From the NCBI GenBank assembly GCA_946481355.1, contig CAMLNH010000072.1, positions 1-9,852 on the forward strand: a stretch of DNA of 9,852 nucleotides, read 5' to 3'. A program made the position numbers and the translations under genes. This DNA is from an uncultured Curvibacter sp. Lineage in GTDB: Bacteria; Pseudomonadota; Gammaproteobacteria; Burkholderiales; Burkholderiaceae. The notes under the pieces were generated by a model that saw nothing but the letters and a program-made list of their open reading frames with translations, was not told the DNA's origin and made no database searches. The stretch's first letter is position 1. The number at the start of each line of letters is the position of its first letter. This document shows, piece after piece, positions 1 through 7,183 of this stretch.

Positions 1-705
<705 letters not shown>

Positions 706-720
706 CCCCGGTGCAAGAAA

Positions 721-737
721 TCGGCGCCCTGCGCCGA
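721..737 (+). other. Perfect GC hairpin downstream of tgt
   Basis: Inverted repeat TCGGCGC / GCGCCGA with a 3-base loop (CCT), starting 15 bases after the tgt stop. There is no following T run, so it is not a classical intrinsic terminator. It may protect the tgt mRNA 3' end or contribute to termination together with the second hairpin just downstream. Confidence 0.4.
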
Positions 738-749
738 CCCATGGACAGG

Positions 750-770
750 CGGGGCCGGTGGTCGGCCCCG
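750..770 (+). terminator. Candidate terminator or leader hairpin
   Basis: Perfect 8-bp inverted repeat CGGGGCCG / CGGCCCCG with a 5-base loop (GTGGT). It ends 9 bases before the GGAGA ribosome-binding site of the thioredoxin-like gene. No T tract follows. It could be a weak or factor-dependent terminator for tgt, or a structured 5' leader of the redox operon if transcription reads through from tgt. Confidence 0.35.
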
Positions 771-791
771 TATCTCAACGGAGACCTGTCC

Positions 792-1175
792 ATGAAATCC
801 CTGCGCCAGGTTCTGGCCATGCTGGCCCTGCTGCTGAGTTTCGGCAGCGCCCAGGCCCTCAACATCCAGCCCTACAGCCCCGCCGCCCTGCAGGCCGCGC
901 AACAGGCCGGTCAGCCCGTGGCCCTGCACTTCCATGCCGACTGGTGCCCCACCTGCCGCGCGCAGGAGAAGGTGTTCCAGTCCTTCAAGGGCGATGCCAG
1001 CCTGCCGCTGACCCTGCTGGTGGTGAACTACGACAAGGAGCGCGAACTCAAGCGCGAACTCAAGGTGCGCGCCCAGTCCACGCTCATCGTCTACCGCGGC
1101 AGCCAGGAAATGCGCCGCTCGGGCGGCGAGACCGACGCCGCCGTGCTGCGCGACGTGCTCAAGTCCGCCCTCTGA
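792..1175 (+). CDS. Secreted thioredoxin-family protein (WCPTC)
   Basis: A 127-residue periplasmic thioredoxin-fold protein, probably a disulfide reductase or thiol carrier. A Sec-type signal peptide covers about residues 1-22 (KSLR, hydrophobic core, cleavage probably after AQA). The active site HADWCPTC has cysteines at 52 and 55. The later strand reads QSTLIVY, so Ser96 occupies the place where thioredoxins carry the cis-proline. The ATG at 792 is preferred over an upstream GTG at 711 because it has a GGAGA 7 bases upstream and begins a proper signal peptide. A 12-base tandem duplication at 1039-1064 encodes RELK twice. It lies 13 bases ahead of a CcdA-like gene, the usual partner that would keep its cysteines reduced. 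The exact substrate is unknown; methionine sulfoxide reductases, cytochrome c maturation or general periplasmic thiol repair are possible. Confidence 0.88.
   Translation: MKSLRQVLAMLALLLSFGSAQALNIQPYSPAALQAAQQAGQPVALHFHADWCPTCRAQEKVFQSFKGDASLPLTLLVVNYDKERELKRELKVRAQSTLIVYRGSQEMRRSGGETDAAVLRDVLKSAL
1039..1064 (+). repeat. 12-base tandem duplication inside the thioredoxin-like gene
   Basis: The unit GCGCGAACTCAA occurs twice head to tail (1040-1051 and 1052-1063), with period-12 identity over 26 bases. It is in frame and encodes RELK-RELK in the helix before the cis-Pro-equivalent loop. It looks like a small in-frame duplication or a helical coding coincidence. Confidence 0.7.
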
Positions 1176-1188
1176 GCTGAAGCCCGCG

Positions 1189-1920
1189 ATGCCTGACATC
1201 ACCCTCACCCATCTCGGCCTCAGCATGGTGGCCGGCAGCCTGACCACGCTCTCGCCCTGCGTGTTTCCGCTGCTGCCCCTGGTGCTGGGCGGCGCCGTGC
1301 AGTCCAACCGTTTGGCGCCGCTGGCCATGGGCGCGGGCATGACGGCCTCGTTCGCGGGCATCGGCCTGCTGCTCGGCACGCTGGGGCCCGCGCTGGGCGT
1401 GGACGCCGACAGCGTGCGCACGCTCGGCGCGGCCATGCTGATCGCCTTTGGCATCGTGATGCTGGTGCCTGTACTCAACGAACGCTTCACGCAGGCCGTG
1501 ATGCCCATCGCCAGCAGCGTGCAGGCCGCGAGCAGCCGGCTCAACGCGGGTTCGCTGCTGGGCGCGCTGGCGCTCGGTGGTCTGCTGGGCCTGGTGTGGA
1601 GTCCGTGCTCGGGCCCGCTGCTGGCCTCGGCCATGACGCTGGTGGCCAGCGAGGGCGGAGCCGGGCGCGGCGCCTTCATCCTGGGTCTGTTCGGCCTGGG
1701 TGCGGCGGTGCCGCTGATGGTGGCGGCCTATGCCTCGCGCAGCGGCTTCGTGCGCGCGCGGGGCTGGGTGCTGATGCATGCGGAGACGCTGAAGAAGGTC
1801 TTCGGCGGGCTCATCGTGGCCGCCGGCGTGGCCATTCTCACCGGTGCCGACAAATGGCTCGAAGCACAGGTACTCGACGTGCTGCCCGAGTCCTGGGTGC
1901 GGCTGACCACTCTGTTCTAA
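1189..1920 (+). CDS. CcdA/DsbD-type transmembrane thiol-disulfide transporter
   Basis: A 243-residue inner-membrane protein of the cytochrome c biogenesis/DsbD transmembrane family. Such proteins take electrons from cytoplasmic thioredoxin and pass them across the membrane by a pair of cysteines. Both are visible in family-typical settings: Cys24 in LSPCVFPLLP near the first membrane segment and Cys140 in WSPCSGPLL near the fourth. About six hydrophobic segments can be drawn (roughly 8-35, 46-68, 77-95, 121-147, 160-180, 205-220), matching the CcdA core; the flanking periplasmic domains of full DsbD are absent. A GAAG lies 6 bases before the ATG. The upstream neighbour encodes a secreted WCPTC protein, so the pair acts plausibly as a split DsbD-like system. 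Only 7 bases separate it from the sigma factor gene, suggesting one transcript. Confidence 0.9.
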   Translation: MPDITLTHLGLSMVAGSLTTLSPCVFPLLPLVLGGAVQSNRLAPLAMGAGMTASFAGIGLLLGTLGPALGVDADSVRTLGAAMLIAFGIVMLVPVLNERFTQAVMPIASSVQAASSRLNAGSLLGALALGGLLGLVWSPCSGPLLASAMTLVASEGGAGRGAFILGLFGLGAAVPLMVAAYASRSGFVRARGWVLMHAETLKKVFGGLIVAAGVAILTGADKWLEAQVLDVLPESWVRLTTLF

Positions 1921-1927
1921 TGACCGG

Positions 1928-2506
1928 ATGCCCGACGCCGACGCCCTGGCCGCCCTGCGCCCCGACCTGCTGCGCTTTGCGCGCCTGCAGCTGCGTGACG
2001 CCGCAGCAGCCGAGGACGTGGTGCAGGAAGCCCTGCTGGCCGCGCTGCAGAACGCGCAGCAGTTCGCCGGGCGTGCAGCCATGAAGACCTGGGTGTTCGG
2101 CATCCTCAAGCACAAGATCGTGGACCTGATCCGCCTGCAGAGCCGCAGCACCAATGTCTCGGCACTCTCGGCCGAGGAGGAAAGCATGGACCAGACCTTC
2201 GAGACCCTGTTCCGCGAGAGCGGGCACTGGACGCCGACGGCCCGCCCGCAGAGCTGGGGCGACCCCGAGGCCTGCCTGCGCCAGCAGCATTTCTGGGACG
2301 TGTTCGACGCCTGCCTCAACCATTTGCCCGAGAACACGGCGCGCGTCTTCATGATGCGCGAGTTCCTGGACTTCGAGACGCCCGAGGTCTGCCAGACCCT
2401 GGGCATCACCGTGAGCAACTGCAACGTCATCCTGCACCGGGCGCGCAATGCGCTGCGCCTGTGCCTGCAGCGTGGCTGGTTTGCCGGGGAGGCCGCGCCA
2501 TGCTGA
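1928..2506 (+). CDS. ECF-type RNA polymerase sigma factor
   Basis: A 192-residue group 4 (extracytoplasmic function) sigma factor. Region 2 spans about residues 10-75, with the AEDVVQEALLAAL core-binding helix and the MKTWVFGILKHKIVDLIR segment that melts and reads the -10 element. Region 4 spans about 118-180, with LPENTARVFMMREF and the helix-turn-helix ending NVILHRARNALR, which reads the -35 element. The SNC-x-VILHRAR recognition-helix wording and C-terminal CL..GWF resemble a proteobacterial ECF subgroup that I associate with the Neisseria oxidative-stress sigma factor and its ZAS partner; that subgroup assignment is from memory and moderate. No clear Shine-Dalgarno precedes the ATG, which sits 7 bases after the transporter stop, so translation may depend on coupling. 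The partner anti-sigma gene overlaps its end. Confidence 0.94.
   Translation: MPDADALAALRPDLLRFARLQLRDAAAAEDVVQEALLAALQNAQQFAGRAAMKTWVFGILKHKIVDLIRLQSRSTNVSALSAEEESMDQTFETLFRESGHWTPTARPQSWGDPEACLRQQHFWDVFDACLNHLPENTARVFMMREFLDFETPEVCQTLGITVSNCNVILHRARNALRLCLQRGWFAGEAAPC
2486..2492 (+). promoter_or_regulatory. Ribosome-binding site of the anti-sigma gene, inside the sigma gene
   Basis: GGGGAGG lies within the last codons of the sigma factor, 7 bases before the ATG at 2500. It fixes the anti-sigma start at 2500 rather than at the in-frame upstream ATG at 2461, which would add 13 unrelated residues. Confidence 0.7.
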
Positions 2507-2691
2507 GCTGCAAGGAAGTCAACCGCCTGCTCTCCGAAGCCCAGGACCGCCCGCTGGCCCTGCGCGAACGCCTGCCGCTGCACCTGCACCTGGCCATGTG
2601 CCAGGGCTGCCGCAACTTCGAGAAGCAACTCGATTTCCTGCGCCAGGCCAGCCGCGGCTATTTCCGCCGCGACGACGACACGCCGAGCTGA
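2500..2691 (+). CDS. Zinc-type (ZAS) anti-sigma factor
   Basis: A 63-residue soluble cytoplasmic protein with the H-x3-C-x2-C signature of zinc-associated anti-sigma factors: His30, Cys34 and Cys37 in HLAMCQGC, plus an N-terminal Cys4 that could be the fourth ligand. There is no membrane segment. In characterised ZAS proteins such as RsrA, oxidation of these thiols releases zinc and the bound sigma factor; a similar thiol switch is inferred here. The start codon overlaps the sigma stop by 7 bases (ATGCTGA), so the two proteins are probably made in a coupled ratio. The gene ends the + strand operon and converges with the PIG-L gene 28 bases away. Its very small size fits minimal ZAS domains and argues against a truncated larger protein. 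Confidence 0.88.
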   Translation: MLSCKEVNRLLSEAQDRPLALRERLPLHLHLAMCQGCRNFEKQLDFLRQASRGYFRRDDDTPS

Positions 2692-2728
2692 GTGCCTCGG
2701 CTCCGGGTGTTGGCCGGCCTCAGCCGAG
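2682..2728. terminator. Candidate bidirectional terminator between convergent genes
   Basis: The convergent 28-base gap and its borders hold competing inverted repeats: GCCGAG (2682-2687) with CTCGGC (2696-2701), and CTCGGCT (2696-2702) with AGCCGAG (2722-2728). Neither has a T tract. Position between two convergent stops suggests termination, but the structural evidence is weak. Confidence 0.3.
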
Positions 2729-3505
2729 CCGCTGGAGCTCGAACACTTCGGCGTAGGGCTGGGTTGCCTGCACCGCGGCAGCCGCCTGCTGGTTGATGCG
2801 CAGCACGCGAACGTCGAAACCGTGCCCGCGCGTGTTGAGGTTGCGCTGGTGCTGAGAGGCATGAAAGCGCAGTAGCTCGGCCTTCCAGCGCGCGGCGTCT
2901 TCATCGAAGGGTGTGTACAGGTCTTGCTGCATGGCCAGGGTCTTGGCGTCCTGGTTGAGCCAGGCCCACAGCGGATAGCGCATCTGCCGCGTCACGGCTT
3001 CGATCAGCGCATAGGTGCGCTGGTGGGTCACGTTGCTGTCCTTGCCGTGCGGCAGAAAAACGCAGTGGGGTTGCTGCTGGGCGAGCAGGCGCTGCACGGT
3101 GGCGTGGTTGGCTTCGTCGAGGCGCGGGTTGCCGCCCTCGTCATTGGGCAGACGCAGGAACTCCAGCTGCGCCGCCGGCAGGCCGAAGTAGGCGCAGCTC
3201 GCCGCCTGCTCACGCTCGCGCAGCGCGGCCCTGGCCTCATCGGTCTGCGCCCCGGCATAGCCGGGCTCCACACCGCTGGCACCCGTAGTGCAGACCGCGA
3301 GGTGCAGGTGCATGCCCTGCGCCTGCAGGCGGCGCAGGGTGATGGCGATGGCGTCGAAATCATCCGGATGGGGCGCGAGCACCAGCGCCGACAGGCCGTG
3401 GGGCAGCGCCAGCGTGTCCAGCGACACCGGACCGTGCCCCGGGATCCGGGTCTGCGCCTGCACCGCCTCCAGAGCCGCGTCCAGCGCGCGCAAGCCTGCA
3501 CTCAT
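2720..3505 (-). CDS. PIG-L/LmbE-family deacetylase
   Basis: A 261-residue protein of the zinc-dependent PIG-L (LmbE) family, which hydrolyses N-acetyl groups, usually from N-acetylglucosamine-type substrates. Visible: the hydrophobic strand and zinc motif LVLAPHPDDFD, with His46, Asp48 and Asp49; the LPNDEGGN block at 120-126; and HGKDSNVTH at 153-161, whose final His161 fits the third zinc ligand. The residue after HPDD is Phe, whereas many members have Glu there, so this belongs to a divergent branch. No signal peptide is visible with the ATG at 3505, which follows the preceding gene's stop by 7 bases; an upstream in-frame start at 3553 would overlap that gene and adds no recognisable residues. 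It is probably cotranscribed with the EF-hand membrane protein. The substrate is unknown. Confidence 0.87.
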   Translation of the reverse strand: MSAGLRALDAALEAVQAQTRIPGHGPVSLDTLALPHGLSALVLAPHPDDFDAIAITLRRLQAQGMHLHLAVCTTGASGVEPGYAGAQTDEARAALREREQAASCAYFGLPAAQLEFLRLPNDEGGNPRLDEANHATVQRLLAQQQPHCVFLPHGKDSNVTHQRTYALIEAVTRQMRYPLWAWLNQDAKTLAMQQDLYTPFDEDAARWKAELLRFHASQHQRNLNTRGHGFDVRVLRINQQAAAAVQATQPYAEVFELQRLG

Positions 3506-3512
3506 CACGCTG

Positions 3513-5387
3513 TCACTTGAAATGATCACGCAACACCCAAGCAAAGGCCGCAAACAGCGCGACGGCCACGAGGAAGAGATAGAGCCCCCAAGGCTTCTTC
3601 TGCTCGGCGTAGGGATCGGTGAGCGCGCGCTCGGCTTGGGCCGGCAGCTGGGCCAGCTGGGTCAGCGAGGTGCCGAAAGGGATGTTGACCTTGGCGCGTG
3701 CGTTGATGGCCCAGCCATTGGCGTCGAGGATCGGGCCCAGGTTGCGGCTGCGCAGCTTGAACCAGGCCAGGATGACGGCCGGGCCCGAGATCACCAGCAC
3801 CAGACCGGCGATGGCGATGGGCCACTGCCACCAGACCAGGGAAAAGAAGCCGGAGAGCACCGCGGCCAGCGCCGAGCCGATGGCGCCCAGGGCCAGGCCG
3901 ATGGCGGCAAAGATACCGGCGAACTTGGCCACGTCGAAGGGTGCGGGAGGCGGCGCGGGCGTGGCCGGGGCGGCGGCAACGGTGCCCACTTTCTTGCCGC
4001 TGTCCACGGCGGCGGCGGTCAGCTTGTCGTCCGAGGCCTTGGCCTTGTTCGCGGCAATCTTCTGCAGCTGCTCGCCGACGAAGCGCGCCAGGCGCTTGTA
4101 GGGCGACCAGAAGGCCTGGCGCAGGCTGATGGGGTGCTCGACGATCTTGGTGATGGTGGCATTCCAGTCGCGGCCCTGGCGGTCGTAGAACACGCCGTTG
4201 CGACCCACCATGAGCTGGTCGGAGTCGCCCGCGGTGAAGGCCGCGGCCACGCTGAGCTTGTCGGCGCCGCGCACGCAGTCGCAATAGACCAGGCAGATGC
4301 GCGCGAGCGTGGCCAGCGCCGCGTGGCGGCCGGCATCGTTGACGGCCACGCAGAGCTCGGCCGAACGGCCGTCGAGGTAGAGCGTGCCGACCTGGAAGCT
4401 GGCCTTGCCCTGGCGGGTGTAGAAGTCGCGGAAGGCGACGAAGTTGTTGGCCAGGGTCTGCAGGTCGCGCACGTAATGCGCGAGCTTTTCCAGCTGGCGG
4501 ATGCCCTCGCCTTCGGCCGCCACATCGGGCTGGGCCGCGAGCCAGGCCGCGTAGGGCGCGAGCTTGTCCTTGACGGTCTGCCAGTCGGCTTCGGTCAGCA
4601 GGGCGCGCTCGCCCAGCAGGGGCAGCACGGCGGCATCGCGCAACGCCGCCATGCGTGACGCCCAGGCCGGGTTGAGCCCGGAGCCCAGGGGCAGCGCGGC
4701 GCCCGGGTGCACACGCGCCAGCGGCAGCGCGGCCACACCTTCGGTGTCGGTCCTGAGCGTGGTGGCGCCCAGCGCGGCCAGCGTGGCCTCGGCGGCGTTG
4801 AGGGCGCTGCCGGCGCGCTCGTCATAGGCGGCCAGGCGGCAACGCACGAACCAGTCCTCGACCTTCTCGGCCACCTCGGTCAGAGCGGCATGGGCCACGG
4901 CCGTGGCCTCGCCCAGCGGACGGGCGGCGGCGCCTGCGGCCTCCCAGGCCGCGTGCGCGCGCTGGGCATGGCGCGCCTGCGCGGCCCGGGCGGCTTCCAC
5001 GGGGATCATGTCCTCGCTGCTGCCCAGGTCGGCGAGCAGCTCGCGCGCGGCGGCCACGATGACGGCGCCCTCCTCATCGTCGGCGCGGATGGCGCTCAGC
5101 GGCACGCCAGGCAGCTTGCCCACCAGCACTTCGGGGTCCTGCAGGCGCTCGCCGGCCCACTGCACAGCCGCGAGCAGCTCGGGTGCGCGGACCTGGCCGT
5201 CACCGTCGCTGTCGACGAAGGACAGCGTGCGCGCATCGAACTCGATGCCCTGCACGGGGCAGGACAGGGCGACCCAGAGCTTCTGGTCGAGCTGGCCGAT
5301 GCTGAGCAGCTCGGCCGCGGTGTCCAGGCGCACCTGGTCAAAGCCGCCGGCACGAAAGAAACGCCAGTGAGACAGGTTGGTGGTCAT
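3513..5387 (-). CDS. EF-hand membrane protein of unknown function
   Basis: A 624-residue protein. An exact EF-hand calcium loop lies at residues 59-70 (DSDGDGQVRAPE), with acidic or polar ligands at positions 1, 3, 5 and Glu at 12. A long Ala-rich, mostly helical region follows to about 460, then an Ala/Pro-rich linker (about 470-483), two membrane segments (about 490-514 and 522-543), a conserved-looking loop with NLGPILDANGWAIN and VNIPFGTSL, and a last membrane segment (about 601-619). No signal peptide is seen; basic residues in the loop after the second segment suggest it is cytoplasmic, which would put the EF-hand in the cytoplasm. The ATG at 5387 is chosen because a strong AGGAGGAG lies 6 bases upstream; an in-frame start at 5411 precedes that site. 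I do not recognise a function. The PIG-L gene follows after 7 bases. Confidence 0.85.
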   Translation of the reverse strand: MTTNLSHWRFFRAGGFDQVRLDTAAELLSIGQLDQKLWVALSCPVQGIEFDARTLSFVDSDGDGQVRAPELLAAVQWAGERLQDPEVLVGKLPGVPLSAIRADDEEGAVIVAAARELLADLGSSEDMIPVEAARAAQARHAQRAHAAWEAAGAAARPLGEATAVAHAALTEVAEKVEDWFVRCRLAAYDERAGSALNAAEATLAALGATTLRTDTEGVAALPLARVHPGAALPLGSGLNPAWASRMAALRDAAVLPLLGERALLTEADWQTVKDKLAPYAAWLAAQPDVAAEGEGIRQLEKLAHYVRDLQTLANNFVAFRDFYTRQGKASFQVGTLYLDGRSAELCVAVNDAGRHAALATLARICLVYCDCVRGADKLSVAAAFTAGDSDQLMVGRNGVFYDRQGRDWNATITKIVEHPISLRQAFWSPYKRLARFVGEQLQKIAANKAKASDDKLTAAAVDSGKKVGTVAAAPATPAPPPAPFDVAKFAGIFAAIGLALGAIGSALAAVLSGFFSLVWWQWPIAIAGLVLVISGPAVILAWFKLRSRNLGPILDANGWAINARAKVNIPFGTSLTQLAQLPAQAERALTDPYAEQKKPWGLYLFLVAVALFAAFAWVLRDHFK

Positions 5388-5393
5388 GGAACG

Positions 5394-5401
5394 CTCCTCC
5401 T
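5394..5401 (-). promoter_or_regulatory. Ribosome-binding site of the EF-hand gene
   Basis: On the - strand the sequence reads AGGAGGAG, 6 bases before the ATG at 5387. This is the strongest Shine-Dalgarno seen in the window and decides the start codon of the EF-hand gene. Confidence 0.7.
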
Positions 5402-5425
5402 GAGGCAACACAATGGATGCGCTTC

Positions 5426-5452
5426 ATCTTACCCGCAGCCCTGCCGGAACAA
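5426..5452 (-). promoter_or_regulatory. Possible sigma-70-type promoter for the EF-hand/PIG-L pair
   Basis: In the 74-base gap after the YbaL-type gene, the - strand carries TTGTTC (5447-5452) and TAAGAT (5426-5431) separated by 15 bases, or 16 if the -35 is taken as CTTGTT. The boxes are near consensus, but the spacing is short. This is a suggestion from the sequence only. Confidence 0.3.
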
Positions 5453-5461
5453 GCGGGCAAC

Positions 5462-7183
5462 TCAGGTGCGTGTGTTCACGTTGCCGTGGTGGGGGCGCAT
5501 GCGGTCCAGCACCCGTTCGCTCATGCTGCGCGAGAGCTCTTCCTTGCCCAGGAAGACCGTGCCCAGCCCCTCCTGGCGCAGCAGCCGGGCTTCGTCTTCG
5601 CTCAGGGTGCGCAGCAGGATTTCCACCTGGGGGTTGAGCGCGCGGGCGGTCTCCACCATGCGGCGCGCGCGCATGGAATCGGGCGGCGTGATGACCAGCA
5701 TGGCGGCGCGCGCGATGTGGGCCTGGATCAGCACCTCGGGTTCGGCCGCGTCGCCGCTGACGGCCGGGATGCCCTGGCGGCGCAGATCCTCCACCAGCTC
5801 CCGGTTTTGCTCGGCAACCACAAAGTGGATGTGCTGCTCGCGCAGCTCGGTTGCCATGCGCCGGCCCACACTGCCGTAACCCACCAGCACCAGCTGCCCG
5901 GTGAGCTGCCTCGGGTCGGTGGACATGGGCAGTTCGGCCAGCGGGTCGTCGCGCTGCTCGAAGCGGCGCACCAGCTCGGAACGCTGGCGCAGCCAGTTCT
6001 GCAGCGGGCCGATGGCGGCGAACACCGCCGAGTTGGCGGCGATCGATATCAGCGCACCGGCCAGCACCAGGCTCTGCCCTTCGGTCGGCATCAGTTGCAG
6101 CGCCACGCCCATGCCGGCGAGGATGAAGGAGAACTCGCCGATCTGCGCCAGGCTGGCGCCGATGGTCAACGCGGTGTTGAGCGGGTAGCGGAACAGCAGC
6201 ACCAGAGCGACGGCCGCCAGCGTCTTGCCCACCAGGATGATGGCCACCACCGCCAGCACCTTGAGCGGCTGCTGCCACAGCACCGCGGGGTCGAACAGCA
6301 TGCCGACCGAGACGAAGAACAGCACGGCAAAGGCATCGCGCAGCGGCAGCGATTCGTCGGCCGCACGGTGGCTGTACTCCGACTCGCGCATCATCATGCC
6401 GGCAAAGAAGGCGCCCAGCGCGAAGGACACGTCGAAGAGCATGGCCGCACCAAAGGCCATGCCGATGGCGGCCGCCACCACGCACAGCGTGAACAGCTCG
6501 CGCGAGCCGGTGCGCGCCACCCACCACAGCAGCTTGGGAAAGACACGCCGCCCCACCACCAGCATCACGGCGATGAAGGCCGCCACCTTGGCCAGCGTCA
6601 GGCCCAGGGTGGTCCACAGCTCGCTGGCATCGGCTACCGCGCCCCCGCCCGCCGCGCTCATGACACCGACCAGCGCCGGCACCAGCACAAGCACCAGCAC
6701 CATGACCAGGTCTTCCACCACCAGCCAACCCACGGCGATGCGGCCGTTGATGCTGTCGAGCAGGCCCTTGGCTTCCAGCGCGCGCAGCAGCACCACGGTG
6801 CTGGCCACCGACAGGCACAGACCGAAGATCAGCGCCCCGCCCCAGTGCCAGCCCCAGGCCATGGCCGCGCCCATGCCCAGCACCACGGCCACCGCGATCT
6901 GCACCAGGGCGCCGGGCACGGCAATGCGCCGCACCGCGAGCAGCTCACGCATGGAGAAATGCAGCCCCACGCCGAACATCAGCAACATCACGCCGATCTC
7001 GGCCAGCTGGCCGGCCAGACCCACATCGGCCACGAATCCTGGCGTATGGGGACTCACCACGATGCCGGCCAACAGATAGCCCACCAGCGGCGGCATGCGC
7101 AACTGAACCGCAACCAGGCCCAGCACCATGGCCATGCCGAAGCCGACGGCGACCGTGGCAATCAGGGTGACGTCATGCGGCAT
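5462..7183 (-). CDS. ybaL: YbaL/KefC-family cation:proton antiporter (CPA2)
   Basis: A 573-residue inner-membrane antiporter of the monovalent cation:proton antiporter-2 family, with an N-terminal membrane domain (about 1-390) and a C-terminal cytoplasmic TrkA-N nucleotide-binding domain. It closely resembles E. coli YbaL as I remember it: PLVGYLLAG, LMFGVGLHFS, LCLSVASTVVLLRALE, VGWLVVEDLVMVL with the family's acidic pair region, TGSRELFTL, DVSFALGAFFAGM, LPLRDAFAVLFFVSVGMLFDP and SLAQIGEFSFILAG are all present. The Rossmann motif GYGSVG is at 435-440. No Shine-Dalgarno is evident before the ATG at 7183, but the protein starts there in register with YbaL (MPHDVTLIATVAVG). It probably exports K+ or Na+ in exchange for protons; the ion is not known. 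It follows the Mrp operon by 115 bases, on the same strand. YbaL is the closest named relative, not a proven orthologue. Confidence 0.94.
   Translation of the reverse strand: MPHDVTLIATVAVGFGMAMVLGLVAVQLRMPPLVGYLLAGIVVSPHTPGFVADVGLAGQLAEIGVMLLMFGVGLHFSMRELLAVRRIAVPGALVQIAVAVVLGMGAAMAWGWHWGGALIFGLCLSVASTVVLLRALEAKGLLDSINGRIAVGWLVVEDLVMVLVLVLVPALVGVMSAAGGGAVADASELWTTLGLTLAKVAAFIAVMLVVGRRVFPKLLWWVARTGSRELFTLCVVAAAIGMAFGAAMLFDVSFALGAFFAGMMMRESEYSHRAADESLPLRDAFAVLFFVSVGMLFDPAVLWQQPLKVLAVVAIILVGKTLAAVALVLLFRYPLNTALTIGASLAQIGEFSFILAGMGVALQLMPTEGQSLVLAGALISIAANSAVFAAIGPLQNWLRQRSELVRRFEQRDDPLAELPMSTDPRQLTGQLVLVGYGSVGRRMATELREQHIHFVVAEQNRELVEDLRRQGIPAVSGDAAEPEVLIQAHIARAAMLVITPPDSMRARRMVETARALNPQVEILLRTLSEDEARLLRQEGLGTVFLGKEELSRSMSERVLDRMRPHHGNVNTRT

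Noticed and set aside
711..791. Extended N-terminus for the thioredoxin-like protein from the GTG at 711
   Set aside because: The extension spans the two hairpins, would bury the signal peptide inside the protein, and the ATG at 792 has a good ribosome-binding site.
1189..1920. Full-length DsbD
   Set aside because: Only the membrane core with its two cysteines is present; there is no N-terminal immunoglobulin-like domain or C-terminal thioredoxin domain. The separate WCPTC protein may replace the latter.
1159..2904. 581-codon open frame on the - strand opposite the redox operon
   Set aside because: It runs antisense to four well-supported genes, and its product is low-complexity Arg/Ala/Gln-rich without motifs. 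Long antisense frames are expected in very GC-rich DNA.
3506..3553. Upstream start of the PIG-L gene at 3553
   Set aside because: It would overlap the end of the EF-hand gene and adds 16 residues with no family similarity; the ATG at 3505 sits just after the EF-hand stop.
3288..4658. 456-codon open frame on the + strand opposite the PIG-L and EF-hand genes
   Set aside because: It has a Gly/Gln/Arg-rich composition and no motifs, crosses two real genes on the other strand, and has no supporting start signal.
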